Assembly: GCF_019754935.1 (NCBI RefSeq)
Contig: NZ_JAGSOA010000001.1
Coordinates: 868,001 to 932,000 of the forward strand
DNA: 64,000 nt
Direction of reading: 5' to 3'
Origin: Corynebacterium parakroppenstedtii
Lineage (GTDB): Bacteria > Actinomycetota > Actinomycetes > Mycobacteriales > Mycobacteriaceae
Part shown: one piece after another, positions 39,112 through 52,888 of the stretch
Layout of the letters: every line of letters starts with the position of its first letter
Numbering within the stretch: position 1 is the stretch's first letter
Notes under the pieces: generated by a model
Database searches by the model: none
What the model saw: only the letters and a program-made list of their open reading frames with translations
Told to the model about the DNA's origin: nothing
Translations under genes and position numbers: made by a program

Positions 39112-40589
39112 ATGGCACGAGAACGAGGAACAGGGCGCAACCGCGGCCCATCCCACTCCTCCGACGCAAGCCATATCCGGCTCAGCGCCATGGACGATTC
39201 CCTCGAACCCGAAGACGCCGATGCACAGCCAAGCCGCTGGCACTTCCTTCACGATGCCCTAGCCCCCGCATTGAAATTCCCTGGCCGAACGTGGGCCTAT
39301 TTGCGCACATCTCCAGGTCGGCTAACAGCAATGACAACCATCCTGGTCATAGCCATCGTTGCCGCCGGTGGCGCCCTGACCTACGCCTCATCAACCCGAC
39401 AAGACCAACTAAACAACTTGGTCAAGAACACAGAGCCACTTTCCAACGCCGCGCAACGGCTATACGGGTCACTTTCCGTGGCAGACTCCACCGCCACTAT
39501 CGGATTCCTTGAAGGTGGCGTCGGGTCCCAATCGGAAGACGAGCGCTACACCACCGCCATTCAGACCGCGTCGACTGCGCTCGTCGAGGCAGGTGCCGGC
39601 GCGAACTCCGACGACCACGAAGTCCTCCAGCTCCTCGCGGTGGTCAACCAGCGGCTTCCCATCTACACGGGGCTCATCGCTCAGGCACGCACGAATAACC
39701 GGGAAGGCAACCCCATTGGCGCCTCCTACCTCACCGAGGCCAGCGCCATCATGCAGAACTCCATCATTCCCGCCGCGTCGCGCCTGTACACCATCACCTC
39801 CGACCGCGTCCGTCACCAAGCCAGATCGCTGACGCGGCCCATGTGGTTCCCCGCGTCGGGCCTCCTTGCAGCCATCATCCTCCTGATCATCGCGCAATTG
39901 TGGCTCGCTGCACTCACCAACCGACGCCTCAACGGCGGTCTGCTCTTCGCCACCGTCGCCATGACCATCGCACTGTTCTGGCTGGCGATATCATCGATCG
40001 TCATCGTCGCGGTGGGGAACGCGGACTTTAACCGCGCCTCCGACCCCCTCCACGAGCTAACCGCCTCCCGCATCAGTGCACAAAAAGCCCGAACCGACGA
40101 AGCCCTCATGCTGGTGCGGCGAAGCGCGGATCAATCGTCAGCGGATTTCTCCACCACGGTAAGCGACGTCCAAAAGACACTGACACAACTGAAAGATGAC
40201 GGCACGCTCGACGACGCGGACGACAACCAAAACACTGACGCATCGTCGACCACGAAACCATCAGATGCCCTCGACGACGCAATCGTCGCCGCGAATTCGT
40301 GGAAAGTGTCGCATCAGGAACTCGCGAACCGAATCGGCCGCGGGGATTACACCGGGGCCGTCAATATCGCCGTCGGTCGCGATGAGTCCACCTTGAATTC
40401 GGAGCGGCAATTCATTCAGCTCGATCACTCCCTGAGGGCACTAATCCAAGACACCCGCAGCAACCTGCGGACCTACCTCGAAAATAGCCAGGACACCTCG
40501 CAAAATATCACCCGCGCGGTGCTCATCTTGTCCGTCCTTTCTGTCGTTGGTGTCCTCATCGGCGTTCGTCCTCGTATGCAGGAGTACAC

Positions 40590-40593
<4 letters not shown>
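39112..40593 (+). CDS. glnX: Membrane signalling protein GlnX
   Basis: A 493-residue membrane protein that in C. glutamicum links the amino-acid binding protein GlnH to kinase PknG. Visible are a polar N-terminus, a first membrane helix at about 66-85 (TTILVIAIVAAGGALTYA), a large extracytoplasmic helical domain, two central helices (ASGLLAAIILLIIAQLWLAAL and ATVAMTIALFWLAISSIVIVAV), a second outside domain and a last helix near the C-terminus (ITRAVLILSVLSVVGVLIGV). The next gene begins inside its stop (ATGA). The start at 39112 has only a weak GGGGGC upstream. The identification rests on gene order and topology. Confidence 0.85.
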
Positions 40594-44194
<3,601 letters not shown>

Positions 44195-44343
44195 GGCGTA
44201 GGTTGTGCGTCACATTTTGTGTTTTCCGGGAACCGATCGGCGTCGGCAATGGGTGGTTTTTCAGGTGTAATTTTGGTAGAGAGTATGCTAGAAAATGCGT
44301 TTCAAGTAGGAAAACCCTGTCAAACCGTTTAAAGTAGGGCACT

Positions 44344-45162
44344 ATGTCTAAAGCTCATCGCCGAATTTCCACCCGTATCGGCGTCTCCGCAGCCGCGTCA
44401 CTAACCGCCATCGCAGCTCTCGCGGGCGGCGCCACAGTTGCTAACCCTGCTCCCGCTCGTGCGGACGACTTGCCGGCTATCTCGGCGACGAACCCGCAGG
44501 ATTTCCTCAACCAGGCGCGGGATCAGTTCAATGAGTTCGCTCGCACTGCGTCGGACCGCGGCAGGACCATCGCCCTGGATTGGCGCAACAGCGTCTACCA
44601 GAACACTGAGCAGCTAGACCCGAACGCTGCTAACTGGATCCGCACGACCGTCGACGGCTGGATCAACGCCATCTGGCCGAACGCAATTGCTGACCAGGAA
44701 GCTCAGCAGGCTGCTGCACGCGACGCCGCTGCCCGCGCTGCTGAGGAGCAGGCACGCCAGGCTGCTGAAGCCGAGGCCGCTCAGCGCGCTGCTGAACAGA
44801 ATGCAGTAACTGCGCCCTGTGAGGATGGCGCAGAGGCTTGCGTAAACCTCGGCGCTCGTCGCTCCTGGTTGACCGATGGCCACAAGAACATCACCTACGG
44901 CCCGGTTCCCATCACTGCTGGCGCTCCGGGACAGGAAACGACTCCTGGCTGGCACAAGGTTCTCCGCAAGGTGAAGGACGAAGTGAGCCACGAGTTCAAC
45001 AACGCTCCGATGCCTTACTCGGTGTACTTCACGAACTCCGGCATGGCCTTCCACGAGGGTTCCCTGAACCGTGAGTCTGCAGGCTGCATCCACCTCTCCC
45101 ACCAGGATGCTGAGCACTACTTCAATACTCTCCAAGTTGGCGACGACGTCTTCATCTTCTAA
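44344..45162 (+). CDS. Secreted L,D-transpeptidase (YkuD domain)
   Basis: Cross-links or remodels peptidoglycan outside the cell. The 272-residue protein has a signal peptide cut near ARA-DD (residue 40), a helical region with an Ala/Glu/Arg-rich stretch at about 117-157, and a C-terminal YkuD domain with catalytic motif HEGSLNRESAGCIHLS (nucleophile Cys248). The start is preceded by TAGGG, and a promoter-like TATGCT box lies at 44286-44291. It stands alone, about 150 bases after pknG. The long Ala-rich helix may be a spacer to the wall. Confidence 0.93.
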   Translation: MSKAHRRISTRIGVSAAASLTAIAALAGGATVANPAPARADDLPAISATNPQDFLNQARDQFNEFARTASDRGRTIALDWRNSVYQNTEQLDPNAANWIRTTVDGWINAIWPNAIADQEAQQAAARDAAARAAEEQARQAAEAEAAQRAAEQNAVTAPCEDGAEACVNLGARRSWLTDGHKNITYGPVPITAGAPGQETTPGWHKVLRKVKDEVSHEFNNAPMPYSVYFTNSGMAFHEGSLNRESAGCIHLSHQDAEHYFNTLQVGDDVFIF

Positions 45163-45183
45163 ACAGCGTCGCCGTTAGTGCCT

Positions 45184-45204
45184 AGATATCGCTAGCGGAT
45201 ATCT
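45184..45204 (+). repeat. Hairpin downstream of the L,D-transpeptidase gene
   Basis: AGATATC (45184-45190), loop GCTAGCG, GATATCT (45198-45204): a perfect seven-pair stem 22 bases after the stop, with only TT after it. It may protect the mRNA end or aid termination before the stronger terminator at 45321. Confidence 0.5.
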
Positions 45205-45320
45205 TTAGTGAATATCTCTAGTACCTCGGTGCCGGCTTGTGCATCGACGATGAGCGCAGCCGGCCTGCCACCTGCGACGTGTTCTTATTGGACACCTAGG
45301 TGGTTGGTGTAGCACCATAT

Positions 45321-45346
45321 AGTCCCCGTTACGACGGGGACTTTTT
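45321..45346 (+). terminator. Strong terminator after the L,D-transpeptidase gene
   Basis: AGTCCCCGT, loop TACG, ACGGGGACT followed by TTTTT. A near-perfect GC-rich stem with a tetraloop, 159 bases after the stop and just before the small membrane protein gene. Confidence 0.9.
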
Positions 45347-45381
45347 GATAACTTCGAACGACGAGAACTGGACGGTGACAT

Positions 45382-45603
45382 GTGACGATGCGGTACAACG
45401 ACAAAGTCTTCGCAGCCGTCATGTTCTTCGCTGGTGCTCTGTTACTGATCGTTCGCGCACTGGGATACATCGACGAGTCGTGGACTAACCGACTTTTCGC
45501 AGGGCTCATCGTCGCGGCGTCTGTTTTCCAATTCGCGCGGTGGACGCTCAACCGGCGGGCTGCTCAGCCCGACGCGGCAGCGGAGACGCCACCGCGGGCG
45601 TAG
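45382..45603 (+). CDS. Small membrane protein, unknown
   Basis: A 73-residue protein with two membrane helices (FAAVMFFAGALLLIVRALGYI and LFAGLIVAASVFQFARWTL) and an Ala/Pro-rich tail. It begins with GTG at 45382 (ATG at 45388 possible), shortly after a terminator, with GGACGG as a weak ribosome site. I do not recognise a family. It converges on ackA. Confidence 0.6.
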   Translation: MTMRYNDKVFAAVMFFAGALLLIVRALGYIDESWTNRLFAGLIVAASVFQFARWTLNRRAAQPDAAAETPPRA

Positions 45604-45672
45604 AGGGGGCCATCCGCAGCCCTCGCCCACGGGCCAAAGCTCTCGTCGTCCGCGCCGCTAAGCCCGTCGTCA

Positions 45673-46923
45673 CTAATGGTGGGCGAAGCCCGCGGCATAC
45701 CGGGCGATGGCTAATTCCTCATTCGTCGGAATGACAAAAACTTTCACGCGGGATTCGTCGGAAGAAATAAGACGCGCTTCGCGGGACGGCGAGTTGTTCC
45801 GCTCGTCGTCGATAATGATGCCGAAATTCTCCAGGTCAGCCATGGTGTCACGGCGAATTCCGGCGTGGTTCTCGCCCACCCCCGCCGTGAAGGTGATGGC
45901 GTCGAGGCGCCCGAGGATGAGCATGTAGGCGCCCACGAAACGCCTGATGGAATGCACATACATGTTGTAGGCGCTCCACGCGTCCTGGTCTTCGCGGTCA
46001 ATCTTTTCCTGGAGGGCACGGAAGTCGTTCACGCCGCTCATGCCTTTGAGGCCGGACCGTCGGTTGAGCAGGTCGTCGATCTCGTCGATGGTCATGCCGT
46101 TGCGGGCGAGGTGGAAGACGATGCCGGGGTCGATGTCGCCGGAGCGGGTGCCCATCATGATGCCCGCCAATGGGGTCATTCCCATTGAGGTGTCGACGGC
46201 GTGGCCACCACGGATGGCGGCTACGGAGGCACCGTTGCCCAGGTGTAGCGTAATTTGGTTCACGTGGTGGGGCGATTTGCCCAGCAGATCGGGCACGTGT
46301 TGGGACACGTACTCGTGGCTCGTGCCGTGGAACCCGTACCGGCGGATCGCGTAGTTCATGGCCGTTTCGGCGTCGATCGGGTACAGAGCCGCTGCGGGCG
46401 GAAGCGAGTGGAAAAAGGCGGTATCGAAAATCGCGACATGGGGGATGTCGGGGAGGATTTTCCGCGCAACCGTGATGCCATCCACGTTGGCCGGGTTGTG
46501 CAGCGGGGCCAGCGGGATAAGGTCCCTAATCAGGCCGACGACCTCGTCGTCGATAAGGACAGGGCTGTTAAACAGGCGCCCGCCGTGGACAACGCGGTGC
46601 CCGCACGCCACCAGGTTCAGTGTGGAGAGCCCGACACCGAGTGAGTCCAAGAAGTTCAGCGCTTCATCGAGCCCCTCGGTGTGGTTGAGAATGGGCAGCT
46701 CACGGGTGTGCTTCTCCCCTGCGTACTTGATGGTGATGTGCCCAGTTTCCTCACCGATCTGCTCCACGAGCCCGGAGACGAAGGGGTCATCGGTGGCGTG
46801 ATTAGCCGGGTTGACCAGCTGAAATTTGATCGACGACGAGCCCGAGTTGAGCACCAACACCAGTTCGTCATTGTGGTTTTCCGATGCTTCGGGGGCGGTG
46901 GATGTGTCGCTTGTCTTCATCAT
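45673..46923 (-). CDS. ackA: Acetate kinase
   Basis: Interconverts acetyl-phosphate and acetate with ATP. The 416-residue protein has [12 protein letters not shown], the HRVVHGG segment, [10 protein letters not shown] and the C-terminal [13 protein letters not shown]. The first 22 residues are a polar extension. It follows pta by 21 bases, forming the usual pta-ackA operon. Confidence 0.97.
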   Translation of the reverse strand: MMKTSDTSTAPEASENHNDELVLVLNSGSSSIKFQLVNPANHATDDPFVSGLVEQIGEETGHITIKYAGEKHTRELPILNHTEGLDEALNFLDSLGVGLSTLNLVACGHRVVHGGRLFNSPVLIDDEVVGLIRDLIPLAPLHNPANVDGITVARKILPDIPHVAIFDTAFFHSLPPAAALYPIDAETAMNYAIRRYGFHGTSHEYVSQHVPDLLGKSPHHVNQITLHLGNGASVAAIRGGHAVDTSMGMTPLAGIMMGTRSGDIDPGIVFHLARNGMTIDEIDDLLNRRSGLKGMSGVNDFRALQEKIDREDQDAWSAYNMYVHSIRRFVGAYMLILGRLDAITFTAGVGENHAGIRRDTMADLENFGIIIDDERNNSPSREARLISSDESRVKVFVIPTNEELAIARYAAGFAHH

Positions 46924-46944
46924 GTCGCTTCTCTCTGTGGCGGG

Positions 46945-48495
46945 TCAGGACTGTGCGGAATCGTGGGTGCTGGTCTGTGCGGCCACCTGCACGGCTGTGA
47001 CGGCCACAGTGTTGATAATGTCCGGCACGGTCGCTCCACGTGAGAGATCATTGACCGGCTTGTTCAGGCCCTGGAGCACCGGCCCCACCGCCAGCGCGTT
47101 CGCGGTGCGCTGGACCGCCTTGTACGCAATATTTCCCGCGTCGAGAGTCGGGAAGACGAAGACCGTGGCCTGCCCAGCAACGTCGGAATCAGGCATTTTC
47201 TTCTTGCCGACGGAGGGCTCGACGGCGGCGTCGAACTGGATTGGCCCGTCGATAGCGATGGGGCTGCCGTTGCGTGGCGCGTCGGCAGCTTTACTTTGTG
47301 CCAGTTCTACGGCGCGGGTAACTTTATCGACGTCATCGCCCGCTCCGGACGATCCCGTCGAGTAGGACAAGAGGGCAACGCGGGGGTCGATCCCGAAGCT
47401 GGCGGCGGTATCCGCGGAGGTGACAGCTATTTCTGCCAGCTGTTCGGAGGTGGGGTTGGGGTTCACGGCGCAATCGCCGAAGGCCCAGAGTTTCCCGCGC
47501 ATGACCATGAGGAAGATGGAGGAGACAACGGACGAGCCCGGCGCGGTTTTGATGATCTGGAGCGCGGGTCGGATGGTGTGCGCGGTGGTGTGCGCGGCGC
47601 CGGACACCATGCCGTCGGCTTGACCGTCGTAGATCATCATGGTGGCGTAGTAGGAGATGTCCTTCATTGTCTCCCGAGCGTCGTCGAGGGTGATGCCCTT
47701 CTTTTTCCGCAGTTCAGCGAAGGTGGCGGCGAACTTTTCGGCCTGCTCGACAGATTCGTCGTCGGTGCCTTGGGGATCGGCGATGGTGGCATCGCTGAGG
47801 TTGAGGCCGAGTTCTTTGGATCGTGCCGCGATGTCGTCGGGGTCGCCGAGGATGGTGAGGTCGCAGACGTGGTGTTCGAGGAGCCAGTCGGCGGCGCGGA
47901 GGATGCGGTCGTCGTCGCCTTCGGGGAGGACAATGCGCGCTCCGGAGGCTCGTGCTTGGTCAATGAGGTTGTGTTGGAACACTTCCGGACCGATGACGGG
48001 GTCGAGGTGATCGCTCTCCCCTACAGCCGACGACACCGCGGAGTCGAGTGTGGCCTGGTCGGATGCTGCGATGACGGGGATGCTGGACGGGACGCCGTCG
48101 ATGGCCTGCCCGTCCTGGGTGACGACGGCGGCGACCGTGGCCCCTTCGCCCTCGGCTGTGGAGATGCCGAGTGAGACGCGGAGCGGGTCGGGGGTGGCGT
48201 CGGTAAGGAAGAGGAGGACAACGGGGGCACCGATGCTGGCCGCGATGCGCGAATCGACTGTGATGTCCCCAGTGGCAACGAGTGCGCCCTGCTGTTCATC
48301 GGAGGTCTTCTGTTCGGAGGCCTTCCCCTGAGAGGTTTTCTCTACTGCCTCGGCAACAAGTGCTGAGGGATCAGCGGGTGATTCTGGCTCTCCGGAAATG
48401 ATTCGGGTGACATTTCCCTGAAGGAGTGCTGGTAGGGCGTCGCCTGCTGACGGTCCGAAAGCTCCTCCGACGTCGATGTATAGGGCACACGGCAT
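46945..48495 (-). CDS. pta: Phosphate acetyltransferase
   Basis: Converts acetyl-CoA and phosphate to acetyl-phosphate. The 516-residue protein has a C-terminal catalytic PTA domain from about residue 185 (IVLPEGDDDRILRAA, GQADGMVSGAAHTTAHTIRP, LSYSTGSSGAGDD, TLDAGNIAYK). The N-terminal 180 residues resemble a degenerate DRTGG-like regulatory region without a P-loop. ATG at 48495 is chosen because GGAGG lies nine bases before it; the in-frame ATG at 48513 has no such site. Confidence 0.96.
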   Translation of the reverse strand: MPCALYIDVGGAFGPSAGDALPALLQGNVTRIISGEPESPADPSALVAEAVEKTSQGKASEQKTSDEQQGALVATGDITVDSRIAASIGAPVVLLFLTDATPDPLRVSLGISTAEGEGATVAAVVTQDGQAIDGVPSSIPVIAASDQATLDSAVSSAVGESDHLDPVIGPEVFQHNLIDQARASGARIVLPEGDDDRILRAADWLLEHHVCDLTILGDPDDIAARSKELGLNLSDATIADPQGTDDESVEQAEKFAATFAELRKKKGITLDDARETMKDISYYATMMIYDGQADGMVSGAAHTTAHTIRPALQIIKTAPGSSVVSSIFLMVMRGKLWAFGDCAVNPNPTSEQLAEIAVTSADTAASFGIDPRVALLSYSTGSSGAGDDVDKVTRAVELAQSKAADAPRNGSPIAIDGPIQFDAAVEPSVGKKKMPDSDVAGQATVFVFPTLDAGNIAYKAVQRTANALAVGPVLQGLNKPVNDLSRGATVPDIINTVAVTAVQVAAQTSTHDSAQS

Positions 48496-48943
48496 GTGAT
48501 TAAACCTCCACAATTACTCAGCGTTACGTGATGATGACGCAGTCTGGTTACTCGGCTTACTCGCTGTTCCGGCGCACGTGTGCTGAACCACCGATGATTC
48601 ACCTTTGTGGGGTTTGGCACATATGCGGATATGCCCTTCATTATTCCGTTTGTGTGTGTCTTTCGCGACTATTTGCCACTTTCGCGGGGATTGACGCGGC
48701 ATGAATTTGCAGTAACGTACCAACGGGCAGCAGGTGGGGTACCCGACCCCGCGACAAAAGTAGACAGAGTGGTATAGTTTCGGATTCGCGGAGTTCAGTC
48801 GTCGTCGAGCGACGGTTCACGATTCCGCGAATTATATAAAGACAACGTCGATGTTCCCCGGCCCTTCGTCGGAAAGAATCCGAATACAAACGCATCGCAA
48901 TAAAGATAGAAATTACATCGCAATAAAAGGAGAACCTCAGTCC
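48496..48943. other. Divergent regulatory region between pta and fprA
   Basis: About 450 bases with the promoters of pta (minus) and fprA (plus). It holds ATATGC-GG-ATATGC direct repeats near 48618-48632, the TAGAC-type sulfur operator at 48761-48776, and a TATAGT -10 box overlapping it. No gene is seen in it. Confidence 0.6.
48761..48776 (+). promoter_or_regulatory. Imperfect McbR-type operator at the fprA promoter
   Basis: TAGAC-AGAGTG-GTATA differs from the McbR consensus TAGAC-N6-GTCTA at one position. It overlaps a -10 box TATAGT (48773-48778). Twelve of its first 13 bases are the same as the sir operator read in the transcribed direction (TAGACAGAGCGGT). Binding is inferred. Confidence 0.55.
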
Positions 48944-50311
48944 ATGGATCGACCTCTACGTGTGGCCGTCATTGGCTCCGGACCAGCTGGTATTTATGCT
49001 TCAGATGCCCTCATGAAGAAATACGACGGTGACGTCGCCATTGATCTTTTTGAAAAAATGCCAGCCCCCTTTGGCCTTATCCGTTATGGCGTTGCGCCCG
49101 ACCACCCGCGCATCAAGGGAATTATTAAGTCGCTCCACAAGGTGATGAACAAACCTGAGCTCCGGTTGATCGGGAATGTGGAATACGGCAAGGACATCAC
49201 CCTCTCCGAACTCCAGTCTCTTTACGACGCCGTCATCTTCGCGACGGGGGCCACCGGGGATCGTGCCCTCAACGTTCCTGGTGAGGGTGCCGACGGTTCC
49301 TGGGGCGCAGGAGAATTCGTCGGTTTTTATGACGGCAACCCCCTTTTCCAGCGCGATTGGGATTTACACGCCGAGAAAGTCGGAGTTGTTGGCGTCGGTA
49401 ACGTCGCGGTCGATATCGCGCGTGTGCTAGCCAAAACTGCCGACGAGCTGCACGTTACTGAGATCTCCGACAACGTGTACGAAGCACTGAAGAAGAATAA
49501 GGCAACGGAAGTCCACATGTTTGGGCGTCGTGGGCCTGCGCAGGCAAAATTCACGCCGATGGAGCTCAAGGAACTGGATAAGTCCCCCACTATCCAGGTG
49601 ATTGTGGATCCCGAGGACATTCAATACGACGAGGCCTCTGAGGCGACTCGTCGTAGTTCCAAGATCCAGGACATGGTGTGCAGTATTCTGGAGCAGTACG
49701 CGATCCGTGAGATCGAGGACCGCCCCCACAAGCTGTATATCCATTTCTTTGAGTCGCCGGTCGAGATTCTGACGAAGGACGGCAAGGTCACCGGGTTGCG
49801 CACCGAGCGCACCGAGCTCGACGGCAACGGTGGGATCCGCGGCACCGGGAAATACAAGGATTGGGATTTGGGGGCTGTTTATCACGCCGTCGGGTACCGG
49901 TCTGACCCCGCCGAGGAGATCCCCTTCGACGACAAACACCACGTGATTCCCAACATCGCTGGACGCATTGTGCGCGAGGCCGGTTCGGAGGAAACTCTCG
50001 ACGGTTTGTACACCACGGGCTGGGTTAAGCGTGGGCCGGTCGGCTTGATCGGAAACACGAAGGGCGACGCGAACGAAACCGTCGACTGCCTGCTGGAAGA
50101 CCTTGATAATGGCGTGCTGACCGAACCAGAGACGACGGATCCCGACGCCGTGCTGGGGTTGCTGCGCGATAAAGGTGTCGAGGTGACCTCCTGGGAGGGC
50201 TACCACGCACTCGAGGCGTACGAGCATGAGCTCGGCGAGAAGGAAGATCGCGAGCGGAAGAAGGTTGTTGAGTGGGACGACATGGTGGTTCACTCGCGCG
50301 TGAGTGAGTAA
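48944..50311 (+). CDS. fprA: Ferredoxin/adrenodoxin-NADP+ reductase FprA
   Basis: A 455-residue FAD/NADPH flavoprotein that passes electrons between NADPH and ferredoxin. It has the FAD Rossmann motif VAVIGSGPAGIYA, the APFGLIRYGVAPDHP segment of adrenodoxin-reductase-like proteins, the NADPH motif VGVVGVGNVAVDIAR and the C-terminal WVKRGPVGLIGNTKGDANETV. ATG at 48944 has AAGGAGAA ideally placed; the reading from 48851 adds non-conserved residues. The McbR-like site in its promoter suggests it serves sulfite reductase. Confidence 0.96.
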   Translation: MDRPLRVAVIGSGPAGIYASDALMKKYDGDVAIDLFEKMPAPFGLIRYGVAPDHPRIKGIIKSLHKVMNKPELRLIGNVEYGKDITLSELQSLYDAVIFATGATGDRALNVPGEGADGSWGAGEFVGFYDGNPLFQRDWDLHAEKVGVVGVGNVAVDIARVLAKTADELHVTEISDNVYEALKKNKATEVHMFGRRGPAQAKFTPMELKELDKSPTIQVIVDPEDIQYDEASEATRRSSKIQDMVCSILEQYAIREIEDRPHKLYIHFFESPVEILTKDGKVTGLRTERTELDGNGGIRGTGKYKDWDLGAVYHAVGYRSDPAEEIPFDDKHHVIPNIAGRIVREAGSEETLDGLYTTGWVKRGPVGLIGNTKGDANETVDCLLEDLDNGVLTEPETTDPDAVLGLLRDKGVEVTSWEGYHALEAYEHELGEKEDRERKKVVEWDDMVVHSRVSE

Positions 50312-50318
50312 TGGTAAA

Positions 50319-50354
50319 GCCCCCAGGCTTCGTACATGATGAAGCACCGGGGGC
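50319..50354. terminator. Weak terminator between convergent fprA and chelatase genes
   Basis: GCCCCC (50319-50324) pairs with GGGGGC (50349-50354), and CTTC with GAAG inside. On the minus strand TTTA follows the stem; on the plus strand there is no T-run. A shared terminator is plausible. Confidence 0.45.
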
Positions 50355-50402
50355 ACATGGGTTGAAGCGCTGGGGCCAGTTCACGTGGGGTTCGGGGGAT
50401 TT

Positions 50403-51428
50403 TTACACTGAGCACGCCCGATCTGCGATCATCGGTACTAAATCGACCCCAAGCGGAGACCCGCATCGGAACCTGACGCCCGGGGCGTCGGAAGGTGAAG
50501 ATGAATGGCTACGCGTCTTGGCAGCATCGCCTCGTCTGAAACTCAGGCGTTGGTGCAAGGGTTGCGTTTCGAGCGACTGAGATTTTCCCTGCCTATGGGC
50601 TAGTTCTTTGGTTGCCATCGCCCACAGTTTTCCAGGTGCCACAAACAAGGGCTGGACTACAACTAGAGGATCGACGGATGATGCGCCCAGTTGCGTGGCC
50701 GTCGGTAGTGTCGCGAGTTTTCCTTGTTCTGACTCCCCGTGGTTAGTGCCGCCATGGTGGCTCACGATGTGGTCGATAGCGGCGACACCCTTCGGATGTT
50801 CACCCGTTGCAGCCACGGAGGTGGCGCCAATACTCGCAGCTAGACGGCTGACTGCATCGTTGGCCGCGGGATCAGAACTGCCCACGGAGTAAAGGACGCG
50901 GATTACAGGGGTAGGCGTCACAACCGAGGCTAGCGCACTTTCGGACGCCCGTTTTGATTGCCCACCGAACACCGCCGAAGCCCCGCTATCAGCATTGCGC
51001 TCACTCCCCGAGTTCGACTCCTCAGGGACCAACCGGCTAAAACGCTGCTCCAACACTGCAGCCAGATCGCCACCAGTTCCCAGACCTCGCGCGATGGACA
51101 TCGTCAGTCCAGAGGCGTCCTGCGCTTCCTTCACCTGTGCGGGAACGTCGACACGCGAGTGGAAAGCATCGGTAAACAAAAGTGGCACGACAACAGCGCG
51201 ATCGTAACCGCGCTCGGCCAGCCGGGTGCTCACCTGCACGAGGTCAGGCTCGGCGTGATCCAAAAACGCCATGTGAACCCCGAAACGGCCGGCAATGCGA
51301 GGTTCTCGGGCCACGGCGTCGGTAATATCGCGAAGCGCGTGCGTCACATGGTTATGTCGACTGCCGTGGGCCAACAGAATCAATGCGGAGCGTGTCGGCC
51401 CCGGGCGCTTCGTTGCAGAGTGGTTCAC
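50403..51428 (-). CDS. cysY: Sirohydrochlorin chelatase-like protein (CysY type)
   Basis: CbiX/SirB-type chelatase that puts iron into sirohydrochlorin to make siroheme, the cofactor of sulfite reductase. The N-terminal half has LILLAHGSRHNHV (metal-binding His) and VVPLLFTDAFHSRVDVP; a second, weaker repeat follows after a Ser/Gly-rich insert (VVQPLFVAPGKLW). The last 60 residues look disordered. GTG at 51428 has AGGGAAGAGG five bases upstream; GTG at 51446 is an alternative. It is the last gene of the sulfate-reduction operon, where C. glutamicum has cysY. Confidence 0.85.
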   Translation of the reverse strand: MNHSATKRPGPTRSALILLAHGSRHNHVTHALRDITDAVAREPRIAGRFGVHMAFLDHAEPDLVQVSTRLAERGYDRAVVVPLLFTDAFHSRVDVPAQVKEAQDASGLTMSIARGLGTGGDLAAVLEQRFSRLVPEESNSGSERNADSGASAVFGGQSKRASESALASVVTPTPVIRVLYSVGSSDPAANDAVSRLAASIGATSVAATGEHPKGVAAIDHIVSHHGGTNHGESEQGKLATLPTATQLGASSVDPLVVVQPLFVAPGKLWAMATKELAHRQGKSQSLETQPLHQRLSFRRGDAAKTRSHSSSPSDAPGVRFRCGSPLGVDLVPMIADRACSV

Positions 51429-51490
51429 TGTGCCCTCTTCCCTCACGATCGTATTTGTCTAACGCCCGTCTACCAGCACGTTCATGGCTC

Positions 51491-52888
51491 TCATACCGTC
51501 GCCCGATCCGCCTGCTCAGCTTCCCGCGGAAGGACTAAGCCGGCGGCCACGGTATCGCCCGTCTGATCGTCGATAAGCAGAAAAGATCCGATTTTGCCGC
51601 CAGGCTGGTAGGGCTCGAACGGGATGGCATCGCGCGTTTTGATCGTGACGCGGGCGAGTTCGTTGGATTCCAGCGTCGTCACGGGTTCGTCGTTGAATTC
51701 GCTGGGCCGCGTGGGGAGCAATTCGCCGGAATCGACGTCGATAATGCCTTGAATATCTGACAATTGGGCTTTCGTGGTGTGCGCACCGTAGCGCAGCAGC
51801 AACCGCCGACGCACGACGAGCGGGCGCTGGCTGGTGTGGACGATGGTGGCCTCGACGGTGTTGGTGGCGGCGGGGTGCGGCGTTCCCGCGATCAGCGCGC
51901 CACGCGATAAGTCAATGTCCGTGTCCAGTTCAACGCTCACGGAGCTGCCGGCGACCGCGCGGGCCGGCGCCTCGACCGGATCACCAGCAATACTGAGCGT
52001 TGTGATTCGGGCGGTGCGACCACCTGTGACCGTCACTTCGTCACCAACGCCGACGGAACCTGCCGCAATCCGGCCGGCGAAGCCTCGATATTCAGAGTCG
52101 TGGTCGCGGATAACGTAGTCCACCATCAAGCGAAGGTCCTGGTCAGCGGCGTTATCGACTGTAGCGGCGTCGTCAATGTTTTCTAATATTTCGACGATGC
52201 TGGGGCCGGTGTACCACGGCGTTCGGGCGGACCGTTCCACCACATTGTCGCCCTTGAGCGAGGAGATCGGGACGACACGGACGTCGTTGAGGTGCGCGCG
52301 GTCGGCCAGTGCTGCAACCTGGTCCTCGATGGTGCGGAAGGTGGTTTCGTCGTAGTCGACCAGGTCGATTTTGTTGACGGCGACGACGACATGCGGGACG
52401 CCGAGCAGGCCCGCGACTGTCGCGTGTCGGTTAGTTTGGCGGACCACCCCGTTGCGCACGTCGATAAGCAAAATGACGACATCCGCGGTGGACATCCCGG
52501 TGACGGTGTTGCGCGTGTACTGCTCGTGGCCGGGGCAGTCCGCCAGGATGAATTTGCGCTGGTCAGTAGCGAAATAGCGGTAGGCGACGTCGATGGTGAT
52601 GCCTTGCTCGCGCTCGGCGCGGAGGCCGTCGACCAAGAGCGAGAGGTCCGCCTCCGCCAAGCCCCGGGCCTCCGACGAGCGCTGAACGGCTTCGTACTGA
52701 TCGCTAAGGATCGATTTCGTGTCATGAAGCAGGCGGCCGACGAAGGTGGACTTGCCATCGTCAACGGAACCCGCGGTACAGAGCCGGACCGTGGGGAGCT
52801 CGTTGTTGGTTGGGGCGGGGGCGGTGGAGGCTTCGGCGCGGGTTTCGTCGGCAACGGTGTCGAGCGTGGCAGTTGTGGTGTGAGACAT
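51491..52888 (-). CDS. cysN: Sulfate adenylyltransferase subunit 1 (GTPase)
   Basis: GTPase subunit that drives adenylation of sulfate by CysD. The 465-residue protein has G1 GSVDDGKST, G3 DCPGHEQY and G4 NKIDLVD, then two beta-barrel domains. It ends without a CysC kinase domain, so the product is APS, in line with the iron-sulfur type CysH. It shares one base with the cysD stop (TGATG). A 30-residue polar tail precedes the G domain. Confidence 0.97.
   Translation of the reverse strand: MSHTTTATLDTVADETRAEASTAPAPTNNELPTVRLCTAGSVDDGKSTFVGRLLHDTKSILSDQYEAVQRSSEARGLAEADLSLLVDGLRAEREQGITIDVAYRYFATDQRKFILADCPGHEQYTRNTVTGMSTADVVILLIDVRNGVVRQTNRHATVAGLLGVPHVVVAVNKIDLVDYDETTFRTIEDQVAALADRAHLNDVRVVPISSLKGDNVVERSARTPWYTGPSIVEILENIDDAATVDNAADQDLRLMVDYVIRDHDSEYRGFAGRIAAGSVGVGDEVTVTGGRTARITTLSIAGDPVEAPARAVAGSSVSVELDTDIDLSRGALIAGTPHPAATNTVEATIVHTSQRPLVVRRRLLLRYGAHTTKAQLSDIQGIIDVDSGELLPTRPSEFNDEPVTTLESNELARVTIKTRDAIPFEPYQPGGKIGSFLLIDDQTGDTVAAGLVLPREAEQADRATV

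Noticed and set aside
47296..48174. Plus-strand frame of 292 codons opposite pta
   Set aside because: Gly/Val/Asp-rich antisense shadow of pta without motifs.
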